Assembly: GCA_023386965.1 (NCBI GenBank)
Contig: JAEWIR010000019.1
Coordinates: 49,144 to 113,143 of the forward strand
DNA length: 64,000 bases
Source of the DNA: Bacteroidota bacterium
Lineage (GTDB): Bacteria; Bacteroidota; Bacteroidia; Flavobacteriales; Weeksellaceae
Direction: 5' to 3'
Made by a program: the position numbers and the translations under genes. Each line of letters begins with the position of its first letter. The first letter of the stretch is position 1. Shown one piece after another: positions 1 to 9,067 of this stretch. The notes beneath the pieces are model-generated. The model searched no databases. It was not told the DNA's origin and was given only the letters and a program-made list of their open reading frames with translations.

Positions 1-524
1 ACGATTTTTTTAACTTCCTCGTCGGTAGTGTTGAAGCGGATCTCAGTAAGGTTAGGATTTCCGAAGATTTCCGGGTCTGCAAGTTTAAGATTAGCACCTT
101 TCTCTTTATTTACAGCGTCAAACTGAACAAAAAAGTTGTCTATGTAGGAACGGGTTGAGTTCTTCTGTACTTCATCGGTACGGTTCAGAGCCTCAATCAG
201 GATTGGGTTTTCTGAGTAATTGGTCAGGTTGCTGATTAGATCTCTCTGGTTGATCTCCAACAGTACATTGATACCGCCTTTAAGGTCCAGACCAAGTTTC
301 ATTTCTTTTTCCTTGGCACCTGTGTAATGGAGTTTCGTAAACCCAAGATTAAGGGTATCCTTGGAGAGCCTGTCCAGCTCCTTCTGATATTTCACAGGGT
401 CCCCTGCCGAAATTTCTGTAGCCTGCTTTTCAACTTTACCGGCATACCACGTGGGCAGTAGCTCGTTGATGCAGATTAAGCCTAGTATAACCGCTATAAG
501 CGTTATAAATCCTTTTCCTTGCAT
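1..524 (-). CDS. secD: Protein translocase subunit SecD/SecDF, N-terminal part (cut by window edge)
   Basis: This is the first ~174 residues of SecD, or of the SecDF fusion usual in Bacteroidetes. The protein is an inner-membrane partner of SecYEG that uses the proton-motive force to pull preproteins across the membrane. The start ATG is at 524-522. It is followed by one hydrophobic segment (about residues 5-25) and the family motif LGLDLKGG about 70 residues in, at the start of the first periplasmic domain. The rest lies off the left edge, so whether it is SecD alone or a SecDF fusion cannot be seen. A -7 box (TATATTTG) lies 27 bases upstream. The LGLDLKGG motif makes the family call secure. 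Confidence 0.9.
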   Translation of the reverse strand, partial: MQGKGFITLIAVILGLICINELLPTWYAGKVEKQATEISAGDPVKYQKELDRLSKDTLNLGFTKLHYTGAKEKEMKLGLDLKGGINVLLEINQRDLISNLTNYSENPILIEALNRTDEVQKNSTRSYIDNFFVQFDAVNKEKGANLKLADPEIFGNPNLTEIRFNTTDEEVKKI

Positions 525-551
525 TATAATACAACATTAAAATTTAGTCGG

Positions 552-559
552 CAAATATA
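552..559 (-). promoter_or_regulatory. -7 box of secD promoter
   Basis: Read on the minus strand this is TATATTTG, an exact match to the Bacteroidetes -7 consensus TAnnTTTG, 27 bases before the secD start. No clear TTTG -33 element is seen at the expected distance. Confidence 0.55.
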
Positions 560-729
560 ATGTTTTTATTAGCACTTTTCACATTATTTTAACATTTCAG
601 CTTCTTTAATTTAGGCTTTTTTGAAGGACTTTCAAAAAAATGTGCATTCTATTATTTTTCGCTGTTCTGATGTAAAATATGAAGGTCAATTTCGCCATAC
701 CTTCATATATCACTAAAAATGACATTGTT

Positions 730-2097
730 ATGAAACATTTATACACTTTGGTTATTTCTGTGAGCACTCTCTTTCTTCAGGCTCAAACTGTGGTGCTCCA
801 GGAATTCAGTACCGGGTTCTCGTCACCGGTGGAGATTGTGCATGCAAATGATGCACGTCTGTTTGTAGTACAGCAAACAGGACAAATTAAGATTGTGCAA
901 CCTTCCGGAACAGTGAATACAGCAAATTTCCTGGATATAAGCAGTAAGATCACCTATGGTGGAGAACGGGGACTTCTGGGCCTGGCATTTCATCCTCAAT
1001 ATGCGACAAACGGTTTTTTTTTCGTGTACTACAACGACCTCTCCGGTAATATTACGGTAGCCCGCTACAGCGTAAGTTCAGGAAATCCTGATACTGCCAA
1101 TCCCGCATCGGAAAAGATTATCCTAAACATTCCCAAACCTTTCTCCAATCATAATGGTGGCAGCATGCACTTTGGCGTGGACGGCTTTCTTTATATCTCA
1201 ACCGGTGACGGTGGCAGCGGCGGAGACCCCAACAATAACGGCCAGAACAAAAATGTATTACTTGGGAAACTTTTAAGAATTGACGTCAATGCTAGCGGAC
1301 CTTATAATATTCCGCCTGGCAATCCCTTTGTCGGCACAGACGGCGCAGATGAGGTTTGGGCATATGGCCTGCGAAATGCCTGGAAATTCTCGTTTGACCA
1401 TGCCGGCGGAAATATTTTGATTGCGGATGTGGGACAGAATCAGATTGAAGAAATTAACAGAATGTCTGCATTACAGAGCGGATTGAACTATGGCTGGCGG
1501 TGTTACGAGGGAAACAATGTCTATAATTCAACAGGTTGTGCTCCCGCAAATACAATGACCTACCCCGCGGCGGTATACAATCACTCCGGGGGTAAATGCT
1601 CCATTACGGGCGGATATGTTTACCGAGGTACTCTTTACCCCGCTTTTAGCGGGAAGTATTTCTTTGCGGACTATTGCTCGGCCCAAATCGGCATTCTGAA
1701 TCCCGACAATTCCGTTGTTTGGACGTCAGCATTTACAGGAAATAATTTTTCCACCTTCGGACAGGACTGGCAAAATGAACTTTATGTTGCCGCAGTTAAC
1801 AATGGTAAAATCTATAAACTGACTACAACCACACTTAATACCGGAGAAAATTTATTAGCAGACATTAAAGTTTACCCAAATCCCGCCAGCGGCAAAATCT
1901 ATATTAGTGGTGTCCAGGCCGGTCAATCAGTTTCCAAATTCATAAATGCGGAAGGTCGGATGGTATTGGAAGCCAAGGTAGGGAAAGACGGTTCAGCGGA
2001 CATTTCAACGCTGATTCCGGGCGTCTATTTTATGAATGTGTACGTTAATGAGGTGGTAGTTTTTTCGCAGAAAGTGGTCGTGAGAGCAGGGAGATAA
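730..2097 (+). CDS. Secreted PQQ-dependent sugar dehydrogenase (GSDH family) with T9SS sorting domain
   Basis: A 455-residue glucose/sorbosone dehydrogenase-type six-bladed propeller, expected to oxidise aldoses or related sugars with PQQ outside the cell. The ATG at 730 is preferred over 679 because it puts a clean signal peptide (MKHLYTLVISVSTLFLQAQ) at the N-terminus. Propeller motifs in order are GERGLLGLAFHP, STGDGGSGGD, WAYGLRNAWKFSFD, DVGQNQIEEIN and SITGGYVYRG. From about residue 375, after VYPNPASGK, comes a type A Por-secretion C-terminal domain ending in a basic tail, so export by T9SS and surface attachment or release are likely. The gene stands alone. The true substrate cannot be read from sequence; many family members in this phylum are annotated only as sugar dehydrogenases. 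Confidence 0.88.
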   Translation: MKHLYTLVISVSTLFLQAQTVVLQEFSTGFSSPVEIVHANDARLFVVQQTGQIKIVQPSGTVNTANFLDISSKITYGGERGLLGLAFHPQYATNGFFFVYYNDLSGNITVARYSVSSGNPDTANPASEKIILNIPKPFSNHNGGSMHFGVDGFLYISTGDGGSGGDPNNNGQNKNVLLGKLLRIDVNASGPYNIPPGNPFVGTDGADEVWAYGLRNAWKFSFDHAGGNILIADVGQNQIEEINRMSALQSGLNYGWRCYEGNNVYNSTGCAPANTMTYPAAVYNHSGGKCSITGGYVYRGTLYPAFSGKYFFADYCSAQIGILNPDNSVVWTSAFTGNNFSTFGQDWQNELYVAAVNNGKIYKLTTTTLNTGENLLADIKVYPNPASGKIYISGVQAGQSVSKFINAEGRMVLEAKVGKDGSADISTLIPGVYFMNVYVNEVVVFSQKVVVRAGR

Positions 2098-2230
2098 GGA
2101 GGAGATGTGGGGGCAGTTGCGGAGCAACGGCCGATATCCTGAATTCGAATTTATTCGGATTATTTCAGTTGGATAATGAGGTAAATTACAAAGTGTGGGT
2201 AAGGCATTTTGTGCACCGTATTGCATATTG

Positions 2231-2692
2231 TTAAATTAACTCCTCAAACCAGTAATCTTGATTATATTCTACGTTGAAATCATTCAATATACGCATATAC
2301 TCGTTCCTGAAAGTTTCTAAGCGGTGATGTTCCGACTGATTCTCAATATAACTGTAAAGTTTATTCACCATTGAGGGATGGTAACTGAAACCACCAAATC
2401 CTTTTTGCCATTCAAAGCGATTGTTTTGTAAATTACTTTCGTTAACCCATTTAGAAGATTTGGCTTTTACGCTTTTCATCACGTCAGAAAGTGAAAGCGT
2501 TGACTTTAAACGGAAAAAACAGTGCACATGATCTTCTACACCGTTAACGATGATCGTTTGGCAACCTGCTTCGTTCAGCAGATTTCCTATAACTGCAAAA
2601 AGTTGCTTTTTAAAATGTTGCTCGATAAGACTGTGCCGGTATTTTACTGCAAACACCGTATGAATATAAAGTTGAGTATAGGTATTCGGCAT
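2231..2692 (-). CDS. IS200/RAYT-type Y1 (HUH) transposase
   Basis: A 153-residue single-domain transposase of the Y1 HUH class (Transposase IS200-like fold), which nicks and joins single-stranded DNA. The metal-binding HUH motif is DHVHCFF (His55 and His57) and the nucleophile is the Tyr near residue 113-115 in KLYSYIENQSEHH. Length and order are complete. No OrfB/TnpB partner is adjacent, and no convincing subterminal hairpins are visible within about 150 bases of either end. It therefore resembles a solitary REP-associated (RAYT) or domesticated enzyme rather than an intact insertion sequence. Dispersed noncoding repeats occur elsewhere in the window, but a link to this enzyme is only conjecture. 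Confidence 0.85.
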   Translation of the reverse strand: MPNTYTQLYIHTVFAVKYRHSLIEQHFKKQLFAVIGNLLNEAGCQTIIVNGVEDHVHCFFRLKSTLSLSDVMKSVKAKSSKWVNESNLQNNRFEWQKGFGGFSYHPSMVNKLYSYIENQSEHHRLETFRNEYMRILNDFNVEYNQDYWFEELI

Positions 2693-2902
2693 TTCCTTTA
2701 GGTTTTAATTGAACTTAAAGTCAAAAAATACAAGACCATAATATTTCACATCATCCATGAAGAGATGAAGGCACCCTTGCATGATTTTCATTTAGACTTT
2801 CTCAAAACAGTAGAGCGGGAATAAATTCCCTCCCAGAAATCGGTCGTTCCTCCGGAACTCCCTCCCTCCCTACTATTCCACCAACTCAACCCGATACTCG
2901 TT

Positions 2903-4282
2903 TTATATCGTCATTGAAAAAATGCGCGTTTCGGGTTTTTTCCTCATCATTCTCAGGTCAAAGGTCATCGCAACATTTCTCGTGAATGCGCGGCCCTTTT
3001 CCGTGATCTTAATCGCGTTTTCAGAGATTTCCACCAGACCGTCGTCCTGCATTTCCTGAAGTGCTTCCAGGGCATTTGGCAGTTCCGGGAACGTATTCTG
3101 CCAGTCCCAGGAAGTTTCCAGCCGGCACATGATGTTCAGGATATGCTGGCGGATGTTAAGGTCTTCCTCATTCAGTATATGTCCGCGGAATACCGGTACT
3201 ATACCTTCGTCCACACGTTTCTGATAATCCTCCACAGTCTTTTCATTCTGGGCAAAGGCATACCACGAATCGGAGATGGCACTCATACCCAGGCCTATCA
3301 TCAGTTGGGTCTTACCGGAAGAATAACCCATGAAATTCCGGTGGATGTTCCCTGAAACCATGGACTGATAAAGATCATCATGCGGAAGCGCGAAGTGATC
3401 CATGCCGATTTCAATATATCCCAGTTCTTCGAGTAATTTTTTGCCGTTTTCGTACAGTTTGCGCTTTTCCTCGCCGCTTGGCAGATCATTTTCATCAAAA
3501 CCTCTCTGACCCACGCCTTTAATCCACGGCACATGGGCATAGGAATAGAAGGCCAGACGGTCTGGCTTCAGTTCCAGGGTACGGCGGATTGTATATTCCA
3601 TTTTTTCCCAGGTGTGGAAAGGCAACCCGAATACCAGGTCATGGGAAATACTGGTATACCCAATCTCACGTGCCCAGTTGGTCACACGTTCCACATTTTC
3701 AAAGGGTTGGATTCTGTTAATGGCTTTCTGAACCTGTGGGTCATAATCCTGAACACCAAAGCTGCAGCGGCGGAAGCCAAGGTCATAAAGCGTCTGCAGA
3801 TGTTCGCGCGAGGTATTGTTTGGATGACCCTCAAAGGAGAATTCTGGATGCTCAGCAATTTCTGCCTTGGCGAATATGCCTTCCAGTAGGGTTCTCAGAT
3901 TTTCCGGCGAAAAGAAAGTCGGCGTACCGCCGCCCAGGTGGAGTTCCTTTATTTTGGGTTTGGAATTCGGCGTCAACTGATCCGATGCAAGCAGGTCCAG
4001 ATAAAGGTCCCATTCCTTCAGCACGCTTTCCAGGTAAGGAGTTTCTACCGAGTGCTGTTTGGTGATTCTTTTATGACAGGCACAGAAAGTGCAGAGTTGT
4101 TCACAGAACGGCAAATGAATATAAATCGAAATCCCTTCGGCCTCATTGGATTCATTGAAGGAGCGGATCACTGAATTCTGCCAAAGTTCAGGCGTAAAAC
4201 TCTCCTCGTCCCAAAACGGAACAGTAGGATAAGAAGTGTAACGGGGACCCGGAATATTATATTTATCGATGAGTGAATTCAT
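2903..4282 (-). CDS. hemN: Oxygen-independent coproporphyrinogen III oxidase HemN (radical SAM)
   Basis: A 459-residue radical SAM enzyme that decarboxylates two propionate side chains of coproporphyrinogen III to give protoporphyrinogen IX in anaerobic haem synthesis. The [4Fe-4S] ligands are Cys60, Cys64 and Cys67 in PFCEQLCTFCACHKR, with the extra HemN cysteine two residues on. Other hallmarks are LHLGGGTPTF, the N-terminal YNIPGPRYTSYPT and the C-terminal HemN domain. That N-terminal segment distinguishes true HemN from HemW, which lacks it. The ATG at 4282 is preferred over 4312 because family members begin just before this motif. A TATTTTTG -7 box lies about 50 bases upstream. Cytosolic and apparently monocistronic. 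Confidence 0.93.
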   Translation of the reverse strand: MNSLIDKYNIPGPRYTSYPTVPFWDEESFTPELWQNSVIRSFNESNEAEGISIYIHLPFCEQLCTFCACHKRITKQHSVETPYLESVLKEWDLYLDLLASDQLTPNSKPKIKELHLGGGTPTFFSPENLRTLLEGIFAKAEIAEHPEFSFEGHPNNTSREHLQTLYDLGFRRCSFGVQDYDPQVQKAINRIQPFENVERVTNWAREIGYTSISHDLVFGLPFHTWEKMEYTIRRTLELKPDRLAFYSYAHVPWIKGVGQRGFDENDLPSGEEKRKLYENGKKLLEELGYIEIGMDHFALPHDDLYQSMVSGNIHRNFMGYSSGKTQLMIGLGMSAISDSWYAFAQNEKTVEDYQKRVDEGIVPVFRGHILNEEDLNIRQHILNIMCRLETSWDWQNTFPELPNALEALQEMQDDGLVEISENAIKITEKGRAFTRNVAMTFDLRMMRKKPETRIFSMTI

Positions 4283-4332
4283 TGGAATAAGTTTGATGAA
4301 AAGTTCAGCCAAGGGCCAATCGTTTTGAAGTG

Positions 4333-4340
4333 CAAAAATA
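4333..4340 (-). promoter_or_regulatory. -7 box of hemN promoter
   Basis: Read on the minus strand this is TATTTTTG, an exact TAnnTTTG match in the 5' region of hemN. No -33 element is evident. Confidence 0.5.
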
Positions 4341-4387
4341 CGAAATAACTTACGGCGGAAAAATTAACGGTAATGAGATTTGGCAGG

Positions 4388-5416
4388 CTACAGTTTCAGA
4401 GTCATTCGCAATATCCTGTGTTTGCCGGCCAGAACAATCGTGTTGCGGTTAATCCACTCGCAAACATACAGACCCTTTTCATTGGATATGGTGGTCCATG
4501 TCTTACCAAAGTCTCTGGATAGTTCCAAGTTTTGGTCGCCTGCAGCAATGATATCCTTACCCTTAGAACCCGGGCGAATCCGGACGCAGGTTTTGTAACC
4601 GCCATTCTTTCCTGAAGCCTGGACTGTCCACGTTTGGCCACCGTCCTGTGTAGTCGCAATATTATTAAAGTTTTCGCTTTGTTTGGTATAGTCACCGCCC
4701 ACGGCAATTCCGAATTTGTCATCATAAAATTCAATCGCATAAATGCCCTGTGAAGAACTTCCCTGCACAAACGGAGTATTATAAACAGACCATTTCTCTG
4801 TTCTGAAATCAAGTCTGAATATCCGTGAACTTGCACCGCCCGTCGCAATCCAGAGATAGTTCCTGGATGAGGCCATATTGGAATTACTGGCTGCAAAAGC
4901 CGCTTCACCTTTATTCATATTAACCTTGTCCTTATGATCAATGATATACCATTTGACATTTCCTTGTCTGTTAATGACCGCGAGTTTTAGGTTGAGATCC
5001 GTATCGGGATCACTAAAGGCATATCCCAGATCATCGTTTACAAAATGCAGCGCATCGTAAAAAGCGGTTTTGGCAGTGTCCCGAAAGACAACCTGTTTTG
5101 CCAGTGTCCTTTTATTTATCTTGAACATTAAAGCTGGGCTTTCAATATTAATGGCATAAAAGTCCGTTCTGTTCTGTCCCAGCGTGCGGAACTGCAGTTT
5201 GTCATCGGCAAGAACGATTTGCTTTTTGTCCTTACTGTCTGCAAGACTTACATAGCCAAATTTTGAATCCGTTCCCGTATACCAAACCTTGCGGTCCCAG
5301 ATTTCCAGGGCACGTATTGATATATTGTCTTCAAGCAGGATTTCACTCTTAAGCTGCTGCCCGTTTAATAAACTGCACACCACCAGACACAGGCCAATTA
5401 CTGATCTTATTATCAT
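4388..5416 (-). CDS. Secreted BNR/YCF48-like beta-propeller protein
   Basis: A 342-residue exported protein. A hydrophobic N-terminal stretch (IIRSVIGLCLVVCSLLNG) looks like a signal peptide. BNR (Asp-box) signatures such as TTQDGGQTWTVQ and SRDFGKTWTTI mark propeller blades of the sialidase/YCF48 superfamily. Bacteroidetes homologues are usually annotated as oxidoreductase or photosystem II stability-like protein, but no oxidoreductase cofactor motif is visible here, so function is unknown. No T9SS tail is seen, and the protein ends shortly after the last blade. The gene follows the amino acid permease on the same strand with a gap of about 40 bases, so co-transcription is possible. Confidence 0.75.
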   Translation of the reverse strand: MIIRSVIGLCLVVCSLLNGQQLKSEILLEDNISIRALEIWDRKVWYTGTDSKFGYVSLADSKDKKQIVLADDKLQFRTLGQNRTDFYAINIESPALMFKINKRTLAKQVVFRDTAKTAFYDALHFVNDDLGYAFSDPDTDLNLKLAVINRQGNVKWYIIDHKDKVNMNKGEAAFAASNSNMASSRNYLWIATGGASSRIFRLDFRTEKWSVYNTPFVQGSSSQGIYAIEFYDDKFGIAVGGDYTKQSENFNNIATTQDGGQTWTVQASGKNGGYKTCVRIRPGSKGKDIIAAGDQNLELSRDFGKTWTTISNEKGLYVCEWINRNTIVLAGKHRILRMTLKL

Positions 5417-5458
5417 CCGATAAAATTAAAAAATCCCACCATATGGTGGAACAATATA

Positions 5459-6937
5459 TTAATCCGGGTTGTTAATTTTGGAATGTTTCCGTCCGTATAG
5501 GAAGTAAATCAGGAAGCCTAGTCCCAGCCAAATGGCCAAACGCTCCCAGCTTTCAATCGGCAGTCCTACCATCAGGGTCACACAGATGAGTACACCCAGG
5601 ATCGGGACTAAGGGTACCAACGGTACACGGAATCCGCGCACAGCATCAGGATTCGTCTTACGCATTACGATAACGCCGATACAAACAAGTGAAAACGCAA
5701 ACAGGGTCCCGATACTCACCATATGTCCCAGGTCGGATACCGGCACAAACCCGGCAAACAGACTAACAAAAATCATAAAGATAATATTTGTTTTCCAGGG
5801 TGTTTTACTCTTTGTATGAAGGTCCGAAAAGAATTTAGGCAGAAGTCCGTCCACACTCATACTGTAGAAAACACGGCTCTGCCCCATCAGCATAACCAGC
5901 ATCACTGAGGTATAACCTGCGATAATAGCTATGGTAAGTGCAGAATTGATAAATGTATATCCGGTACGCGCAAATGCTGTGGTTACCGGACTTGCGTCGC
6001 CCCTGAAATTCACATAGTTCTCCAGGCCGGTAAGTACGTAGGAAAACAGTACATAGAGAAGCGTACAAACGACCAATGAACCAATAATTCCTATAGGCAT
6101 TCCTTTCTGTGGGTTTTTGGCTTCCTGAGCTGCTGTACTTACCGCATCAAAGCCAATAAAGGCGAAGAAAACCACACCGGCACCTCTCAGGATACCACTC
6201 CAGCCATATTGCCCGAAGTAATCACTCTGGAAAAAGTCGAAAAAGCCCATGGAGCCCTGTCTGACCATCTGTTCACCTTCATTAACCGGGATGAAAGGCT
6301 GGTGGTTCTCTGGATTGATAAAGCCCCAGCCCAGAAAAATAAATACAAGGACAACTGTAACCTTCAGGATAACAAGTATATTGTTGATTAATGCTGATTC
6401 TTTAGTACCTTTTATAAGCAGAACAGAAAGCAGGCAAACAATCAAAATAGCCGGAAGATTCAGGATTCCCGGCGTTTCATCCCATGGTCCGTGCAGTAAT
6501 TCAACAGGAATTTCAATGCCGACACCCAACAGGAACTTGGCTACATATTGTGACCAGGAGGCAGCTACGGTAGCAGCACCCAGCGCATACTCCAAAACAA
6601 GGTCCCACCCTATGATCCAGGCGATAAATTCGCCCATTGTCGCATATGAGTAGGTATAGGCACTACCGGCCACCGGAATCATAGAGGCAAATTCTGCGTA
6701 GCATAAACCCGCAAAGGCGCAGCCCAGGGCCGCCAGGATAAATGAGTAAACTACGGCCGGGCCGGCATTATCGGCAGCAGCAATGCCGGTGAGCGAAAAA
6801 AGGCCCGCACCAATTATGGCTCCGATTCCTAAGGCTACCAGTGATGTGGCACTTAGGGTTCTTCGAAGTCCTTTTTCCGAATCTTCCGCTGTTCGGAGCA
6901 GCTGACTAAGGGATTTTGTTTTCCAGAGGTTTGACAT
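5459..6937 (-). CDS. Amino acid permease (APC superfamily, CAT/YfnA-like)
   Basis: A 492-residue inner-membrane transporter with about 12-13 hydrophobic helices. The N-terminal glycine-rich unwound helix typical of APC transporters is clear (ALGIGAIIGAGLFSLTG), followed by the conserved segment FFAFIGFDAVSTAAQEAKNP, characteristic of the cationic-amino-acid-transporter branch. It probably imports basic or neutral amino acids by proton symport or exchange; the substrate cannot be fixed from sequence. The ATG at 6937 is chosen because family members begin close to this point (MSNLWKTKS); the next candidate adds only two residues. The BNR-propeller gene follows on the same strand. Confidence 0.88.
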   Translation of the reverse strand: MSNLWKTKSLSQLLRTAEDSEKGLRRTLSATSLVALGIGAIIGAGLFSLTGIAAADNAGPAVVYSFILAALGCAFAGLCYAEFASMIPVAGSAYTYSYATMGEFIAWIIGWDLVLEYALGAATVAASWSQYVAKFLLGVGIEIPVELLHGPWDETPGILNLPAILIVCLLSVLLIKGTKESALINNILVILKVTVVLVFIFLGWGFINPENHQPFIPVNEGEQMVRQGSMGFFDFFQSDYFGQYGWSGILRGAGVVFFAFIGFDAVSTAAQEAKNPQKGMPIGIIGSLVVCTLLYVLFSYVLTGLENYVNFRGDASPVTTAFARTGYTFINSALTIAIIAGYTSVMLVMLMGQSRVFYSMSVDGLLPKFFSDLHTKSKTPWKTNIIFMIFVSLFAGFVPVSDLGHMVSIGTLFAFSLVCIGVIVMRKTNPDAVRGFRVPLVPLVPILGVLICVTLMVGLPIESWERLAIWLGLGFLIYFLYGRKHSKINNPD

Positions 6938-7105
6938 TAGCAAATTTTTAAGAATTTACGAAAGTATAAAAAATTTACAGTAATTAACATTTTAAAGCTG
7001 TTTTAATACCTCATTTGATTATAAAAAAAGACCTTTCCACTGTTACCCATACCGAAATACCAATTTTTCTCTTTAATACCTGCGACACCATTCTGCCATT
7101 ATTTT

Positions 7106-7113
7106 TATCTTTG
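7106..7113 (+). promoter_or_regulatory. -7 box immediately before pnuC start
   Basis: TATCTTTG matches TAnnTTTG exactly and ends six bases before the pnuC ATG, which would give a leaderless or nearly leaderless message. No -33 TTTG is seen at 19-22 bases upstream, so this is tentative. Confidence 0.4.
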
Positions 7114-7119
7114 GCCTGC

Positions 7120-7803
7120 ATGAATTTCCATGATCTTTTCCTAAAACCCTATGAGAGTTACGAAACCGGCCAGATCGTGCTGGAAGCTTCGGCAGCTTTT
7201 TTTGGACTCCTGAGCGTTCTGTTTTCAGTAAAAAAAAATATCTGGGTTTACCCCACGGGCATCATATCTACCGTCCTGTACGTCTACATCCTTTTTCAGT
7301 TTGGTCTATGGGGTGATATGCTTATCAATGTATATTACAGCATCATGAGTGTCTACGGCTGGATTCTTTGGGCCAAAAGTTCCGAAGATCATATTCATGT
7401 AAACGTTTCCTGGACCACAAAAAAAGAATGGTTATTTTCTGCGGTCCTTTTTGCTGTCAGTTTTTTCCTCATCATTTTAGTATATTACTATAAACCCTTG
7501 CTGGATCAGGTTTCCGCAAATCCGGAGGCAGGGCTCCACCACCTGGACTGGGCCAACTGGCTTGATGTCCTTACGACCGCGATTTTCCTGGTGGGCATGT
7601 GGCTTATGGCGAAACGTAAAATCGAAAACTGGATTTTCTGGATCATTGGCGACCTGATATGCGTCCCAATGATGCTTTACAAAGGCCTGGGCATCACTTC
7701 TGTGCAGTATTTGGTCTTTACCGTTATGGCCTGCATTGGCTATCTGGAATGGAAAAGGGGAATCGGAAGACCTGTGCAGCAACCCCAAACACCATCAGCA
7801 TAA
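7120..7803 (+). CDS. pnuC: Nicotinamide riboside/NMN-type vitamin transporter PnuC
   Basis: A 227-residue integral membrane protein of the PnuC family (facilitated uptake of nicotinamide riboside, with sister groups for thiamine or riboflavin). About seven hydrophobic helices are visible. The family signature of Trp and Asn residues near the binding site is present (SVYGWILWAK, and later WIFWIIGDLICVPMMLYKG). The reading frame extends upstream to a TTG at 7015, but the ATG at 7120 fits the family length and start (MNFHDLFLKPYESYE). Substrate is uncertain: Bacteroidetes PnuC proteins beside thiamine genes can be PnuT, but no thiamine gene or TPP riboswitch is seen here. It is followed 60 bases later by dapF. 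Confidence 0.87.
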   Translation: MNFHDLFLKPYESYETGQIVLEASAAFFGLLSVLFSVKKNIWVYPTGIISTVLYVYILFQFGLWGDMLINVYYSIMSVYGWILWAKSSEDHIHVNVSWTTKKEWLFSAVLFAVSFFLIILVYYYKPLLDQVSANPEAGLHHLDWANWLDVLTTAIFLVGMWLMAKRKIENWIFWIIGDLICVPMMLYKGLGITSVQYLVFTVMACIGYLEWKRGIGRPVQQPQTPSA

Positions 7804-7863
7804 TAACCTGGCGTAAAATTTTAGTTATTTGAGTAACTTGCACAGGCTATCAATCCACATAAT

Positions 7864-8640
7864 ATGCAGAATATACAACAGTTTTATAAATACCAGGGCA
7901 CCGGAAACGATTTCGTAATCATTGACAACCGGGACCTGGAATTCCCTAAGGAAAAGGATCTTATAAAACACCTTTGTGACCGCCGGTTCGGAATCGGCGG
8001 CGACGGGCTGATCCTTCTTGAAAATGATGCACAGGCCGATTTCAAAATGGTGTACTATAATGCCGATGGGAATGAAAGTACCATGTGCGGAAACGGCGGC
8101 CGCTGTCTGGTAGCCTTTGCCCACTTCCTGGACCTTTTTGAGGAGAAAGCCACCTTTACTGCCGTGGATGGTCTTCATGAAGCGTCCATCAGCAACGGAA
8201 ATGTAAAACTGAAAATGATTGATGTGGCTGATATCAGTTACGATGGACATAATGCCGTCCTGAACACGGGTTCTCCGCATTTTGTGATGTTTGTAGATGC
8301 GGTGAAGGATTTCCCGGTGTATACAAAGGGAAATGAGATACGTAATAATGAGACCTACTGTTCCGAAGGCATCAACGTTAATTTTGTTGAAAAACTTTCA
8401 AACCATGCCCTGTTTGTACGTACTTATGAACGCGGTGTGGAAGACGAAACCTTCAGCTGCGGTACGGGCGCTACAGCCTCGGCACTTGTTTTTATGAAGG
8501 ATACAGGGCTTAGTATGGTTGACGTGAAAGTCCTGGGCGGAAACCTGAAAATTTATGCCCAGCAAAACGGCGGTATCTTCTCCAATATCTGGCTGGAAGG
8601 ACCGGCGGTTCAGGTTTTCAGCGGCAAGATTACAATTTAG
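7864..8640 (+). CDS. dapF: Diaminopimelate epimerase DapF
   Basis: A 258-residue cytosolic enzyme that converts LL- to meso-diaminopimelate, the last step before lysine and the peptide cross-linking residue of peptidoglycan. It has two pseudo-symmetric halves. The two catalytic cysteines are Cys75 in MCGNGGRC and Cys199 in SCGTGATAS, spaced as in the family. The substrate-binding motif GTGNDFVIIDNR sits near the N-terminus. A 124-residue unknown protein follows after 52 bases and may be co-transcribed, and mltG lies further downstream. Confidence 0.96.
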   Translation: MQNIQQFYKYQGTGNDFVIIDNRDLEFPKEKDLIKHLCDRRFGIGGDGLILLENDAQADFKMVYYNADGNESTMCGNGGRCLVAFAHFLDLFEEKATFTAVDGLHEASISNGNVKLKMIDVADISYDGHNAVLNTGSPHFVMFVDAVKDFPVYTKGNEIRNNETYCSEGINVNFVEKLSNHALFVRTYERGVEDETFSCGTGATASALVFMKDTGLSMVDVKVLGGNLKIYAQQNGGIFSNIWLEGPAVQVFSGKITI

Positions 8641-8692
8641 AATAGCAAAAATTTCGGGGGTCGTCTCCCATTTACAGCAAATTTTAACCAGG

Positions 8693-9067
8693 ATGGAATC
8701 GTTTCATGATAAAAGCCCGAGCACCTTCATAAATAAAATGCAGGCAGATATTGAGGAAATTCACCCGGCCGCAGATATGATTAAGAAGTGGGCATCTCAC
8801 CTTGAACTGGAATTTGTACAAGAAGCTGATTACGGAGGAAATGTGTGCATGTCAAACAGCGCTGAGGTTAGAGATGAATACCGGCTCTTTTTCACTTTGG
8901 AAGATTTCATGAACTATGTCTGCGCAGTGTTGTACTCAGACTGCTTATTTAATAGCCACACAGAAGCTTTAATTGAAGATTTAACACAGATTCCCTTGCC
9001 TGAAAATCCCGCGCGTTTCTGGAAGAATGTGCAATTAGGCCGCGAACTGCGAAAATCAGCGCCTTGA
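8693..9067 (+). CDS. Conserved hypothetical protein downstream of dapF
   Basis: A 124-residue soluble, mildly acidic protein beginning MESFHDKSPSTFINKMQ. The ATG at 8693 is preferred because the longer frame starts inside dapF. There is no signal peptide or membrane segment, and I recognise no domain. The central part (SAEVRDEYRLFFTLEDFMNYVCAVLYSD) looks like a compact alpha-helical fold. It lies 52 bases after dapF on the same strand, which suggests an operon. Codon use is like its neighbours, so it is probably a real gene of unknown role. Confidence 0.6.
   Translation: MESFHDKSPSTFINKMQADIEEIHPAADMIKKWASHLELEFVQEADYGGNVCMSNSAEVRDEYRLFFTLEDFMNYVCAVLYSDCLFNSHTEALIEDLTQIPLPENPARFWKNVQLGRELRKSAP

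Noticed and set aside
2005..2226. 73-codon minus-strand frame after the sugar dehydrogenase
   Set aside because: It overlaps the 3' end of a well-supported gene, has no recognisable domain, and its composition looks like antisense of coding sequence.
6938..7105. Riboswitch upstream of pnuC
   Set aside because: No TPP, NAD or other riboswitch core sequence can be recognised; the region is AT-rich and unstructured.
7015..7119. N-terminal extension of pnuC from a TTG codon
   Set aside because: It adds a non-family hydrophilic/hydrophobic stretch; the ATG at 7120 gives the normal PnuC length.
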